Shown here: positions 22,601 to 32,411 of the stretch, piece after piece | Layout of the letters: each line of letters starts with the position of its first letter | How positions within the stretch are numbered: the first letter of the stretch is position 1 | DNA from: Antedon mediterranea | Taxonomy: Eukaryota; Echinodermata; Crinoidea; Comatulida; Antedonidae | Reading direction: 5' to 3' | Assembly: GCF_964355755.1 (NCBI RefSeq) | Contig: NC_092678.1 | Location: 11,320,922 to 11,384,921 of the forward strand | DNA length: 64,000 bases | The notes under the pieces: generated by a model | What the model saw: only the letters and a program-made list of their open reading frames with translations | What the model was told of the DNA's origin: nothing | Databases searched by the model: none | Program-made: the position numbers and the translations under genes

Positions 22601-25600
22601 GCAGAACTAATCTAATTAATTATTATAATCGGTTGTTACCAATAATTTGGAATCAAAGAAGAATAAAGGAGGTCACTCCAAAAATTGTAATTGATTTGTT
22701 TGTTTCATTCGAGTGTGCCGCAGTACCGCAGACCCCTCCCCCCAAAAGGGAACGAACCCGAGAGCGGATTTTCGTTACAATATTCCCGCACAATCCAAAA
22801 TCATGAAGTTTCCAAAGAAGGTGTAGAGTGGCTGACACAAATAAGGAAGGAAGTTAGAGGGCATCATAATAAGCTGATCAACTGAAAACCAAGCTCCTAT
22901 AAAATATTTATAAATCACTATTTCTGGCATCTATCTCCATCCGATCGATCGCTGCAGTTTGACTACATTAGTAAGTAAGCAAGTAAGATAAAATAAATAA
23001 TCAAAATGCCTATGCGACCTAGCTGTTAAAACCCTTGTATACCATATCCACAACCTCACCAAGGAATTTTATATTTTGTGTCGAATACTATTTGCAGTAT
23101 ACATAGTATATTAAATCTGTATACATGTTACAGTACATACAGTGTAGGATAGGTGAAATTACGGGGCTCATCATTTATTCCAATTTTTAACATGGTGACG
23201 GTATCAAAATGAAACGCTAATAGCTTCCAGAAAACGTTTTAATCGAGATTATCACATTTTATTCTTACGAGCTATAACAGATTAAAATTTACTGTAAAGA
23301 TGAATTTAATGACCCACGTAATTTAAATTTTTAGGCATGATGACGTCATAACAATTATATATATTATATATTTCAATAACGAAAGAGACAAAAATCCTAT
23401 ATTTTACATTTGTGTGGCCATACGACGATGTCGTTGGTTAGCCATATTGATTCATGATTCGATATAACTCATCACCTTCCAGAATATGTAATTGAAAAAA
23501 GGTTCACCTCGTAGTTTAGAATCTATGATTGTTTAAAAAAAGGTATAATTTTGACGAAGTTTTCAACTTTTTTCTTAAAAACACGCGCAAATTGTACAAT
23601 TCGACGTGCTCGTATGACGTAATTTTAAGTCGAAATTGTTTTAAAATTGGTAAAATTACTATAAAAGGTTGGAAAAACATAATTCGCGCAAAAAAAAAGA
23701 TGTTTTTAGCGTTATGTGCGCACCACGAGCGTAAATTGTTCGCACAGGTGGGAATTTTTGACATGCTCAATCAGCGTAGAAAGTTGATTAGAAATTAATT
23801 TTGCGTATTTTTTATTTTAAATGCGCGTGCACGCATAACTTCGTGTGAAATATGCCATTTTTAATGCACAAGAAGTTAGCGCAAGATATAAATTAAACTT
23901 TTGCTAAGTTTCAATTTAAATTGTTATATAGTTTTAAATCTATGTTAAATACGTGAAATTCATAATATCGCGCGTAAGTCACGTAGCGCATTTCGGACGT
24001 CATTCACAATAGGAGGTGCACAACTTCACGTGAATGCCCATATGTTGACAAAGTTATGAAATGTTATGTTTACACGTTTTTGAGATACACGAGACACAAA
24101 AATGAAAGAGAAATGCGCGTGCGCGCGTAACTACTTGTAAAATATGCCATTTTTAATCCGCAAAAAGTTTGCCCTTGATATGACTTAAATTTTCACAAAG
24201 TGTCCATAAAAAATCACTTTTAGTTTTTACCTTATGATAAATCATTGAAATTCATAAAATCGCGCGTAATTCACGTTGCAGAACTCTGAAGTCATTCAAA
24301 AATAGGAGGTGCACAACTTCACGTAAATGCCCACATGTTGTCAAAGTTATGAAACGTTATGTTTACACATTTCAGAGAAACGCGATCCACAAAAAAGGAA
24401 GGAAAGAAATAAGAATAATACAGAAAAAAAAAATGATGATCCCATACAATAACAAGGAGTTATCCGCCAAGTGCGGATAACTAATTATATCTTTAAGAGC
24501 ATAATACAGAAGTTGGTTGTCATTACATCTCATTCCAAGGAATAAAAGTCTGGAATGCATTGCCAGATAAATTAAAAGAGATCACATCAATTTTTAGTTT
24601 TAAACTTGCACTTATCCCTTGTTTCCCTAAATGCATCATCCATTGTTTAATAGTTATCAAATACTTTGTGTTGTGTAAGAGACTTTATGTAGACTTACTT
24701 ATTATGTTTATGCTTATCATGTTATATTATTTATTGATAATTGTAGATTCCCACACTAAAAGCTATTAAGCTTACAATAGGTACCAATTTCACTCAAACC
24801 ATTATGTTAATATTTATCTATATAATTTTTTCTGTTGTGGTGAAATTTGAATTGAAATAAATGTCTTCTGCCAATAATGAAATACTGCATCAATATCAGG
24901 AGGAGTGTCAAGATCAAACCCAATCATGATACAAAAGAAGTTGCTGAGAGTGACACAAGAGCGTCCCGGATAAAGCTACAGTTACTATAATAATTATTTT
25001 TATTAATTAACCACCAAGTACTTTACTCATGACTGAACAAAATAATTATATTGTTGATTATAGTAAAAGAACCCTGATTAGAATTGATGGTTAAAAGCTT
25101 GGGTTTGGCAGCATCAATTTAACTGTTCCATTATTCAAAATGTGCTATTTTTTTTACCATTTTGTTCTGTTAATATTAAAGACTATTCTCCAGTTTTAAA
25201 ATAAATGTTGAATTTTAATAAAAATGTACTTACATTTGTAAGTGTTGTTGATTTTTAGAAAAAGTTGCAAAGAAATCTTTATCACAAAGGCAGGGAGGTG
25301 AAGAAGAGCCTGGAATGCGTGTTTGTAGAAATTGTAAGAAGATGGTCCTGCGGGTACATCAACAAAACCAGGAAGGTTTTGTAAAGACAGATATTGTGCA
25401 ACTATATGAGGTCAAGTTCTGAACCAAATTGTAACAAAAATGAAATGTTAATTTGTCATTAAAAGCAGCAATGCCATACTAATAGCCTTAACCTACATAG
25501 TGTTGGCGGCCACATGCCTAATTTTTCTTATGGTAGGACAAATTTAAACTTGGTGGATTTGCTTACTTTTTTCCAGAGACAATAAACGACAGTTATTTCC

Positions 25601-28600
25601 CTTTGCGTTGAATTTGCCGACAGTTTCCATGGCATCGGTAACTTGTACCTGGCTAAAGGGTCTTTTACACCTGTTCGGCACAGAAAATCGAATGTCAATG
25701 TTCCGTTTTCACGCAGCTAAGCTGTTGATTGCCATATCGCCAGTCGTTGAATATGAAATGTCACACCAAAATCATTCCGGGCCAAAATCGGTCCGGCGGA
25801 TCAGTTTTGATACAAGTAGTTTTAAAAAACCTTCTTTTCAAATTGCTGTTCTATTGTTAGTCAATTAAAATAAGTTAAATGCTGGTTTCCATTACACCAA
25901 ATTTGCATACACATGGTTGTAGTGAAATTAGCCTATTAAATCACACATAGCATTAAGACACAAAAATAAAAATAAAAATTATATTTTTTTTCCCGGTAAA
26001 ATCATATGTAGGAGAATTTTACAGTAAGCGGAGGTACTGTATGCACTCTCGGAGTGCCGTTCTAGTTTCATATATTTTTTGTAACAATTTTTCGATTAAT
26101 GTTTAATATTTATGTATTTCTTGCCTAATTTTATATTAAGAAATAATATCTGCAATTCAGCTTTCATTGGTTGCAATATAAAAATGTTCAAGTTTTTAGT
26201 TTTTAACTTAAACTTTCTGAAATTTGTAAAATATTATTTATCTTATTATATACATACACTATGTATTGTAAAAATGTGCAATGATTTTAATTTCAGAAAC
26301 TATCAAATGTCAAAGAACAATTGTATACAGACATACCAAGATACAATGCTATTGCCGAATCCTTAAAGTAAGAATGATACATTAATTTGCCATATACAGT
26401 ACTGTATAACACATTTAACCTAGTACCCCATTCCGTGACCAAAATCCTCTTGGAAAACAGGCATAATTAATCAACAAAAAAGATGTCCTACTCTATTTGG
26501 AGGTTCATGATCAAATATGTGTGGGCATGTGGCACAGTATGTTGTACATTGGATTACTCATTTTGTGGTTATGAGTTCGAATTCAACTCATTCCACATTG
26601 CTTGTATCCTCAGGCAAGATACTAGTTATGTTCGCCTCTCTCCACCTGGTTTATAAATGGGTACCCGGTTAGATCAAGACACAACTTTGAGCGGATTACT
26701 AGCTGCATTATGTGAGGGAGTGTGTTTCCATATGTGTTTGATATTGAAAGTGAGGTTTGAATTTAGGAACAACAAAGTCATGCTTGGTTACTCTGATAAC
26801 TTAACTTTAGTCAAATCTTTGGATAAATAAAAATTCAACTAGCAGCTATCAATGCACCATGACCAGCACACTTTGATTTAGTGACGAGGAGGTTCCAACT
26901 GTTAAGGGGTGTTTGGCCTACACATTATCTCTAATATTATGCAATGTTACATCTGGGCAAAGCGATAGAAAATTATTGTATATGAATAATATAATATATG
27001 AAATTGTTTATCCTTATCCGAAGAATTCTACAGCAATAGGTACAGTAAGGCTGTTGTGATCAAATAATTTCTTGGGGAAAGATAATAGAAAATCTGGTTT
27101 GCGTAGTATTGCATGAACATTTTTGGTTTGATTTTTCATAGGTCAACTAAATCTCATTATTCAGAAACTGTTTTCCGATGCATTAATTTAATAATTTTTT
27201 AATTGCAGTTTTCAAAAATCATCCTAATCTATTGATCCACATGTCTTGCTGTTTTACTTACTGTAATTCAATTTACCGTAGGTCCATAATTTTTACATTT
27301 TGAAACAATGCACTATAGTTCTGTTGAATCTTTTTTATTTTCTTTTTAGCTCTGGTGAGATGGACCATGATCTCAATTATGCAACTGAGTTCAGAGGCCA
27401 AGTTCTTAAACTATTTGATCTAATGGATTTGATAAGGTATTCCACCATTTTACAATAACAGTGCCGAAGCTTACATGCGGCAGATGAGGCGGTCAGACCA
27501 TCATTTTGAAAAATGCAATTGCAATCCTCCTCGTATATCTCTGCTCCTAAAAATGATCTAAGGAACTGAGAGCCAAAAAATACATGGTCCTTAAAGAGAC
27601 TTTTGGGTTAATGTCAAAAAATTATTTGTAACAAAATACTGAGCTGTTTAAAAGATCAAACAATCGGCAGTTATAAAAAACACAGGCATCTGAAGCTTTG
27701 TTCCCACTAGGATGCAACGACATAAAGCACAACGCAAGTAATTTGACCAACCACAAACTGTCATCTGTCATGGTCAACTTGGTTGGGTTGTGACGTACGT
27801 CCTTGTGTTGCGTCCTAGTGGAAACTAAACATTTCATTGCTAAAAATATGCAGGCCTACACTGTTTAGGATATATATTTAAATATTTCATATAAATAAGC
27901 CTCTAAGTGTTGTTCCAGGCGGAGCTATACATTCATGGTTTAATATTCAATATGGTAGACCAAATATTCATGCTACAATCAGTGTGGTTAATGACTTAAA
28001 AAACAAAACATGAATTACCCGGTCTGATATTTTGTGTATTCTATTATGTGAAATTTATTGTGAAGATTAGTGCATGATAAAATGCTATGGTAAAACAAGG
28101 CCATATACATGACTGCAGTCGCGTGCGCAAATTTGAGTTAGTGTTTACCGACCGACCAACATATAGATAATATCAACTTAAATATGTGTAGCAAATATGA
28201 CCTAGTTACCTAATGAAACATGTTCTGTGCAAATTTCTGCAAGGGTATGGTACATGAGTTGTGGATGGTACTGTATTATGAATTGTATGTGTGAGAGAGT
28301 ATCATTTCCGGCCATTAAAATTATTCCATAAATATGAATACTATAACATTAGCGGTTTATTTATTTTACAGTAAAAAAATCTTGACTCTGGGAATGAAAA
28401 GTGAACCTCTACCACCAGCAAGATTTCAAAATTTGCAAAAAAAGATTCGTATGTATGCTACTAATTTTATGCAAGATCAGATGCTCCAGTTACAAACACT
28501 TCCAACTGAAGATGAACTGGTGTTCTTGCATGAGCAACGGAAGTTGGCGATTTCTCAACGGATCACACAAGAAAGGAAGGAAGCTTTAGAGGTACAACGA

Positions 28601-28945
28601 TTGGAGCAAGAACGACAAGAAAAAAAGAGGATTCAACAGATAAAAGGTCATCAAAGGAATACTAGTTGGCCATCAATGGCATGGGCAAAAGGTACAGATA
28701 CCATGAGAATGAAAGTAGATCATGACAGATCTATAGGCAGTACAGGTGATGAGTCAATAGGATGGAAACCACAAGTGATTGATCAAACAAAATTAGGTGC
28801 AGAGGACAACCCGTTAGAACAGCAAATTACTATCATATCAAACTTCCTTGAGCAGGCAAAAAAGGCTGGAAAAATCGATGAGGTTAAAATATTGCAAGAC
28901 AACCTTCAAGATTTGGAGAAGGAAATGCATTTAAAGAAACTTTAA
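19482..28945 (+). CDS. RBSN: Rabenosyn-5 (FYVE-domain Rab effector), 5'-incomplete
   Basis: Early-endosome adaptor that binds PI3P through FYVE and Rab GTPases through helical hairpins, acting in endosomal fusion and recycling (family knowledge). Five exons: 19482-19643, 25259-25410, 26297-26367, 27350-27436, 28372-28945, all with AG/GT borders and matching phases (1, 0, 2, 2). FYVE motifs are complete: WAPD, RRHHCRLCG, RVC and eight Cys (CPSC, CRLC, CKDC, CRNC). Then come a helical region (KILTLG block shared with human), an E/R/Q-rich coiled coil, and a C-terminal hairpin (NPLEQQITIISNFLEQAKKAG ... DNLQDLEKE). The stop falls right after this hairpin, with no NPF motifs and no second hairpin, so the predicted protein is shorter than human rabenosyn. 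The N-terminal zinc-finger exons are not identified. Confidence 0.92.
20640..21120 (+). pseudogene. LINE 3' end fragment in RBSN intron
   Basis: In + frames: RAARLIYQVP, LLYELHWLPVESRITFK, NNNAPCYLSNLL, then after a stop/frame change WNELPSVIRKQTT and FKKALKTHLFPKK. This is the usual C-terminal tail of CR1/L2-group LINE ORF2. The sequence finishes AAAAGCGCTATATAAAT followed by an (AAT)n tail at 21096-21120. 5'-truncated, as expected for a TPRT insertion. Confidence 0.85.
21716..21990 (+). repeat. Purine-rich tract
   Basis: About 270 bp in which the + strand is overwhelmingly A/G (GGAGGAGAAGCAGAGAACGG style), inside the first visible RBSN intron. The minus-strand open frames across it are low-complexity artefacts. 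Confidence 0.7.
22040..22590 (+). repeat. Minisatellite, two linked unit types
   Basis: First part: three units of about 60 bp with GAGACATAGTGAGCCGGAGG and TTGCACCTACTG. Second part: about eight units of about 35 bp built on GGTGGTTACGTTGCTGTGG and AGGTTACACCATTGTT, with length variants. Some unit lengths are multiples of three, so a long open frame (22168-22806) runs through it. That frame has repetitive VVTLL / EVTPL content and no host-gene character. Confidence 0.85.
22960..23570 (-). mobile_element. Inverted copy of the 15-kb Helitron-like repeat
   Basis: From about 23100 the sequence is the reverse complement of 15000-15680, sharing TGTATGTGATA/TACAGTGTAGGATAGGTG, the ATTTAAATTTTTAGGCATGATG block and the CCTATATTTTACATT block. 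It sits in an RBSN intron. The hairpin-CTAG end is missing. Confidence 0.6.
23590..24481 (+). mobile_element. Helitron-like repeat, copy 2
   Basis: Same word order as 1-690 (GTGGGAATTTTTGACATGCTC, AGAAATTAATTTTGCG, ATGCGCGTGCACGC, GGAGGTGCACAACTTCACG). An internal tandem duplication of about 293 bp begins at 23821 and 24114. The end is the hairpin 24459-24481, identical to 663-685. Confidence 0.6.
24530..24860 (+). pseudogene. LINE 3' end fragment
   Basis: After the hairpin end, a + frame reads KVWNALPDKLKEITSIFSF, the WN-LP block at the end of many LINE ORF2 proteins, followed by a 3' UTR ending GAATTGAAATAAATGTC. 5'-truncated; in the RBSN intron. Confidence 0.6.
25259..25410 (+). CDS. RBSN: RBSN exon: FYVE end (RVC motif)
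   Basis: Acceptor ATTTTTAG, donor GTCAAG. It completes the split Glu codon and encodes PGMRVCRNCKKMVL, the last Cys pair of the finger, then KTDIVQLYE, which matches the KLYEKLR region after the vertebrate FYVE. The intron before it is 5.6 kb and loaded with repeats. Confidence 0.93.
25600..26042 (+). other. RBSN intron sequence, probable repeat interior
   Basis: Holds TACACCTGTTCGGCACAG and ATCGGTCCGGCGG blocks that look like MITE subterminal DNA. The 86-codon open frame here has no domain. It ends at a Helitron-type terminus. Confidence 0.35.
26043..26065 (+). mobile_element. Helitron-like 3' terminus
   Basis: Hairpin GCACTC-TCG-GAGTGC (26043-26057), 4-nt spacer, CTAG at 26062-26065, followed by T. 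This matches the Helitron 3' rule (hairpin, short spacer, CTRR, T). The 5' end was not located. Confidence 0.5.
26297..26367 (+). CDS. RBSN: RBSN exon: post-FYVE helix
   Basis: Acceptor TTTCAG, donor GTAAGA. Encodes KLSNVKEQLYTDIPRYNAIA and ESL, phase-compatible with both neighbours. It corresponds to the human segment KLRLCMEKVDQKAPEY. Confidence 0.9.
26515..26760 (+). mobile_element. tRNA-derived SINE with CORE-like middle
   Basis: Pol III boxes: A-box-like TGGCACAGTATG at 26530 and B-box-like GAGTTCGAATTC at 26573, 43 bp apart. Downstream the words TCCTCAGGCAAGATACT, CCTCTCTCCACC and TATAAATGGGTACCCGG follow the pattern of the conserved middle region of many metazoan SINEs. It lies between two RBSN exons. 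The family name is not assigned. Confidence 0.7.
27350..27436 (+). CDS. RBSN: RBSN exon: helical linker
   Basis: Acceptor TTCTTTTTAG, donor GTATTC. Encodes (N)SGEMDHDLNYATEFR and GQVLKLFDLMDLI, like the vertebrate NAGETTYSLEHASDLR segment. Both splice phases fit. Confidence 0.9.
27693..27826. mobile_element. MITE, TTCCCACTAGGA family, copy 1
   Basis: Left end AAGCTTTGTTCCCACTAGGA, right end GCGTCCTAGTGGAAACTA; the interior has TAATTTGACCAACCACAA. A second copy is at 59030-59172. Lies in the last RBSN intron. Confidence 0.8.
28372..28945 (+). CDS. RBSN: RBSN last exon: coiled coil and Rab-binding hairpin, stop
   Basis: Acceptor ATTTTACAG. Begins (S)KKILTLGMKSEPLPPARF, which aligns with human SKKILTLG. 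An E/R/K/Q-rich coiled coil follows over residues about 55-100 of the exon. A final helical hairpin has the LEQQ...AKKAGKIDEVKIL signature of rabenosyn Rab-binding domains, closest in position to the first (Rab4-binding) one. TAA stop at 28943-28945. Confidence 0.93.
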
Positions 28946-29590
28946 ATAATACAAATCAGGACGTCATATTTTTATTATGTACTTTTATGTACAGTACAAA
29001 TATTTTTTCTGTATATTATACTCTAAAGCCATTATGATGCTTTCAGAATATGTAATACAACTTGTGGATACCCATTCATTCTAAGGAGCTACACCATAAC
29101 TAATTAAAAGTAGGCATGGTTTTGGCTTACAGTATGTCACTTTATGTCAAGCAAAAAATATGTGCACTAAATGCACATGGTTATTTTCTAAAAATGGCTA
29201 ATGGGAATTTGTATACAGTATATACATTGTTAATCAATTCATAACTGTAGATAGTGATACTAGTAGTGCAATTTGGCACAAGTCTTTTTTTGGTATTTTT
29301 ATATTTCATATGCCTATCCATTGAACACAAACAATAATGTTAACATTCAGTTCCTGAGATAGGTTTTTAATGCTTTTCAAAAACAATTAATTTTGAGATT
29401 TTTTAACAATTTTTGGGTAGGTAAAAGGTACAGTTTTTCTTGATTCAAAAAAATAATAAAATTTGAACAAAGCAAAGAAAAAGCAACATATCTGTATAGC
29501 AACTGTATGAATGTTGGAGCTTCTATGATGAGGATAAAAGTAATGTTTTCTCGGGTCGTATTCTTCCACAAGTGCAATGTTATAAAGTAC
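28946..29590 (+). other. RBSN 3' UTR and flank
   Basis: AT-rich, no coding. An AATAAA hexamer at 29455-29460 could serve as a poly(A) signal, but base composition makes this weak. The foldback element starts directly after. Confidence 0.4.
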
Positions 29591-29595
29591 ATATA

Positions 29596-32411
29596 TAGTC
29601 CAGTAAAAATATGGTTGGACCTAGAACAAATTGCAACAGAATTTTTTTTATTTTATCTGGTTGATATGGTCCAAATAAACATCATATCCAAAGTTTACCA
29701 AAATCGAACATCGAAAAGTGGATTAATTAGCATAAATTCAAAATGGCCACCATTTTCTATTTTAAAGCCCCATATCTCTTTAACGGTTGGATTTAGACCA
29801 CCTAAGTGCATTACGATTAGATATAAATGTGATATTAAACATTCTAATTAGGTTATTTGAATTCCCATATGAAGTACCTATGACGTCATATGCTAGTTGT
29901 GACGTCATATATTGTGTTATAACTTCTTAAATGACATTATATTATGCGAACAATTTACAAACTGCAGGAAAACAAGTTTCTTAACATTCTCCTTGTTGAA
30001 ATAAACATCATTTCCAAAGTTTACCAAAATCGGACGCCAGGAAGTGGGTTAATTAGCATAAATTCAAAATGGCCGCTATTTACTATACCATTTTGAAGCC
30101 CTGTATCTCCTTAACGGTTAGATTTAGACCACCTAAGTGCATTGCGAGTACAGTAGATATAAATGTGATATTAAACTTCTCAATTAGCACATTTAAATTA
30201 CCATATGACGTAACTATGACTTCATAAGGTAGTTGTGACGTCATATATTATGTTATAAATCAATCAAAATCAATCAATCAACTGCTTAAATGACACTATC
30301 CTATGCTAAAAAATGTAGAAACTGCAGGAAAACAAAACATTTTCCTGTTCAAATGAACATGATATCCAAAGTTTTCCAAAATCGGACTTAAAGAAGGGGG
30401 TTAATTAGCATAAATTCAAAATGGCCGCTACCATTTTGAAGCCCCATATCCCCTATAACGGTTGGCTTTAGACCACCTATGTGCATTACGAGTAGATATA
30501 AATGTGATGTTAAAGTTTCAATTAGCATTTAAATTATCATATGACGTACCTATGACATCATATGGTAAATGTGATGTCATAAAATGTCGCAATACTGTTC
30601 AAATGACATATCCTATAAGGAAAATGTAAAACCCATATCATTGTCTTATTTACAAAGTCTCATGAAAATAGTAATTCTACAGAACAGTTATGAAAGGTTG
30701 TGATCATCAACTGTATTTCCGCAACTGATTTGCACACATCTTGTTTTGTGTTTGCTACAACTGCATCTTTTAGAACTTCATCTCTTTAAATAAAAAATAT
30801 TGTAACGAGGCCATTGTCTGTGGGTCAGGCTATTCAAACCCATCCCACAAACTCATCTCAATTCCCCAACTGGGTTTATCACAGTTTCCCATCCAAAATT
30901 AAGATGACACATTAAATGATAAATGTCATACTGTAGTTTCGGTATAGTCAGCATCTCCATTCTGCTTTCAAAGTTGCTATTTCACTGCATATTACAACTT
31001 TTTATGACATAATTTTATGACATCAGTTAAAGATACTGCTTAACACATCACCGGAATTCAAAAGGGTTGTTAAGGTTATTATAAAGTCATTTTCAAACTT
31101 GCCACTACTCATTACAGTATTTAATTTTTCGACAACAAGCAGTATTCAACTTCTTTGACAGAAAATGTCAGAAAAATGGAATACAAACTTTGAATGCAGA
31201 TGGGGGATCTATTAAATCTTTTACTTTGCCATCATTAAAAAAAAAACGATTGCGTTTTAAGACAGAAGTGAACAGTAGTGGAATAATCGGTAGTTAAAGA
31301 AAACATCTTAAGGAGCAAATTTGCAACATCTTTGTAACGTTCTACATTTGCAAAGAAAGAGAGGGATGAATTATATTCGAAGTAAGAACTGCTCAGTCCA
31401 AAATTAACATGCTGTGCCTACATGTATGGTGGAAATATTTTGACGGCACCAACTATTACATTTTCTATGTATGTACTTTGGATAGGAAACTCTGATCCAA
31501 CTCCATATTTAGGATGGGGTCGAATTATTAAACCCCAGACTCATTACAGACTTAAGAATCTCTTTTCTTTAAATTAGATTGCAGTTATAAATAGATGCAG
31601 TTGCAGAAAATTAACTGCATGTTGTGAAGGGTGGTCGAATTACTTCAGCTAGATACCCATGATCTTAATCTGGATGTGTTAAATGTTCTACTACTACTTT
31701 CCTACGGTTTCTATATTTTTCCCTTAGAATAATGGCAATTGAGCATTATTGTGACATCATATGACGTCATAACTATCTTATGACATCAGAGGTACATTAT
31801 ATGGTAATTTAAATATGCTAATTGGAAAGTTTAATATCACATTTATATCTACTCGCAATGCACTTAGGTGGTCTAAAATCAACCGTTAAGGAGATACGGA
31901 GCTTCAAAATGGTATAGTAAATAGTGGCCATTTTGAATTTATGCTAATTAACCCACTTCCTGATGTCCGATTTTGGTCAACTTTGGAAATGATGTTCATT
32001 TCAACAAGGAGAATGTTAAGAAACTTGTTTTCCTGCGGTTCCTAAATTGTTCACATATAGTATGTCATTTAAGCAGTTATAACATGATATATGACGTCAC
32101 AACTACCATATGACGTCATAGGTACGTCATATGTAAATTTTAATATGCTAATTAGAATGTTTAATATCACATTTATATCTACTCGTAATGCACTTAGGTG
32201 GTCTAAATCCAACCGTTAATGAGATTATGGGGCTTCATAATAGCAATGGCGGCCATTTTGAATTTATGCTAATTAACCCACTTCCCGATGTCTGATTTCA
32301 GTAAACTTTGGATATGATGTTCATTTGAACCATATTTACCAGGCAAAAAAAAAAATTCTGTTGCAATTTGTTCTAGGTTCACCCTATTTTTGACTTATCT
32401 TGACTGGACTA
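29596..32411. mobile_element. Large foldback element with internal direct repeats
   Basis: Ends are TAGTCCAGT and ACTGGACTA with ATATA on both sides. Inside the ends, CTAGAACAAATTGCAACAGA (left) pairs with its reverse complement (right). The left arm holds three direct copies of a 300-350-bp unit (starting near 29674, 29999 and 30350): AAACATCATATCCAAAGTTT, AATTAGCATAAATTCAAAATGG, GACCACCTAAGTGCATTACG, and TGACGTCATA words. The right arm (31740-32340) holds two inverted copies. The centre (30610-31730) is non-coding. No transposase was seen. Confidence 0.85.

Noticed and set aside
22168-22806. 212-codon plus-strand ORF as a gene
   Set aside because: It is read through a minisatellite; the amino-acid content follows the DNA repeat and no domain or splice context supports it.
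26112-26366. 84-codon ORF as a separate small gene
   Set aside because: Only its last 24 codons are coding; they are an RBSN exon entered by the acceptor at 26296, the rest is intron.
29507-29851. 114-codon plus-strand ORF
   Set aside because: It overlaps the left arm of the foldback element, and its sequence recurs in the other units with stops.
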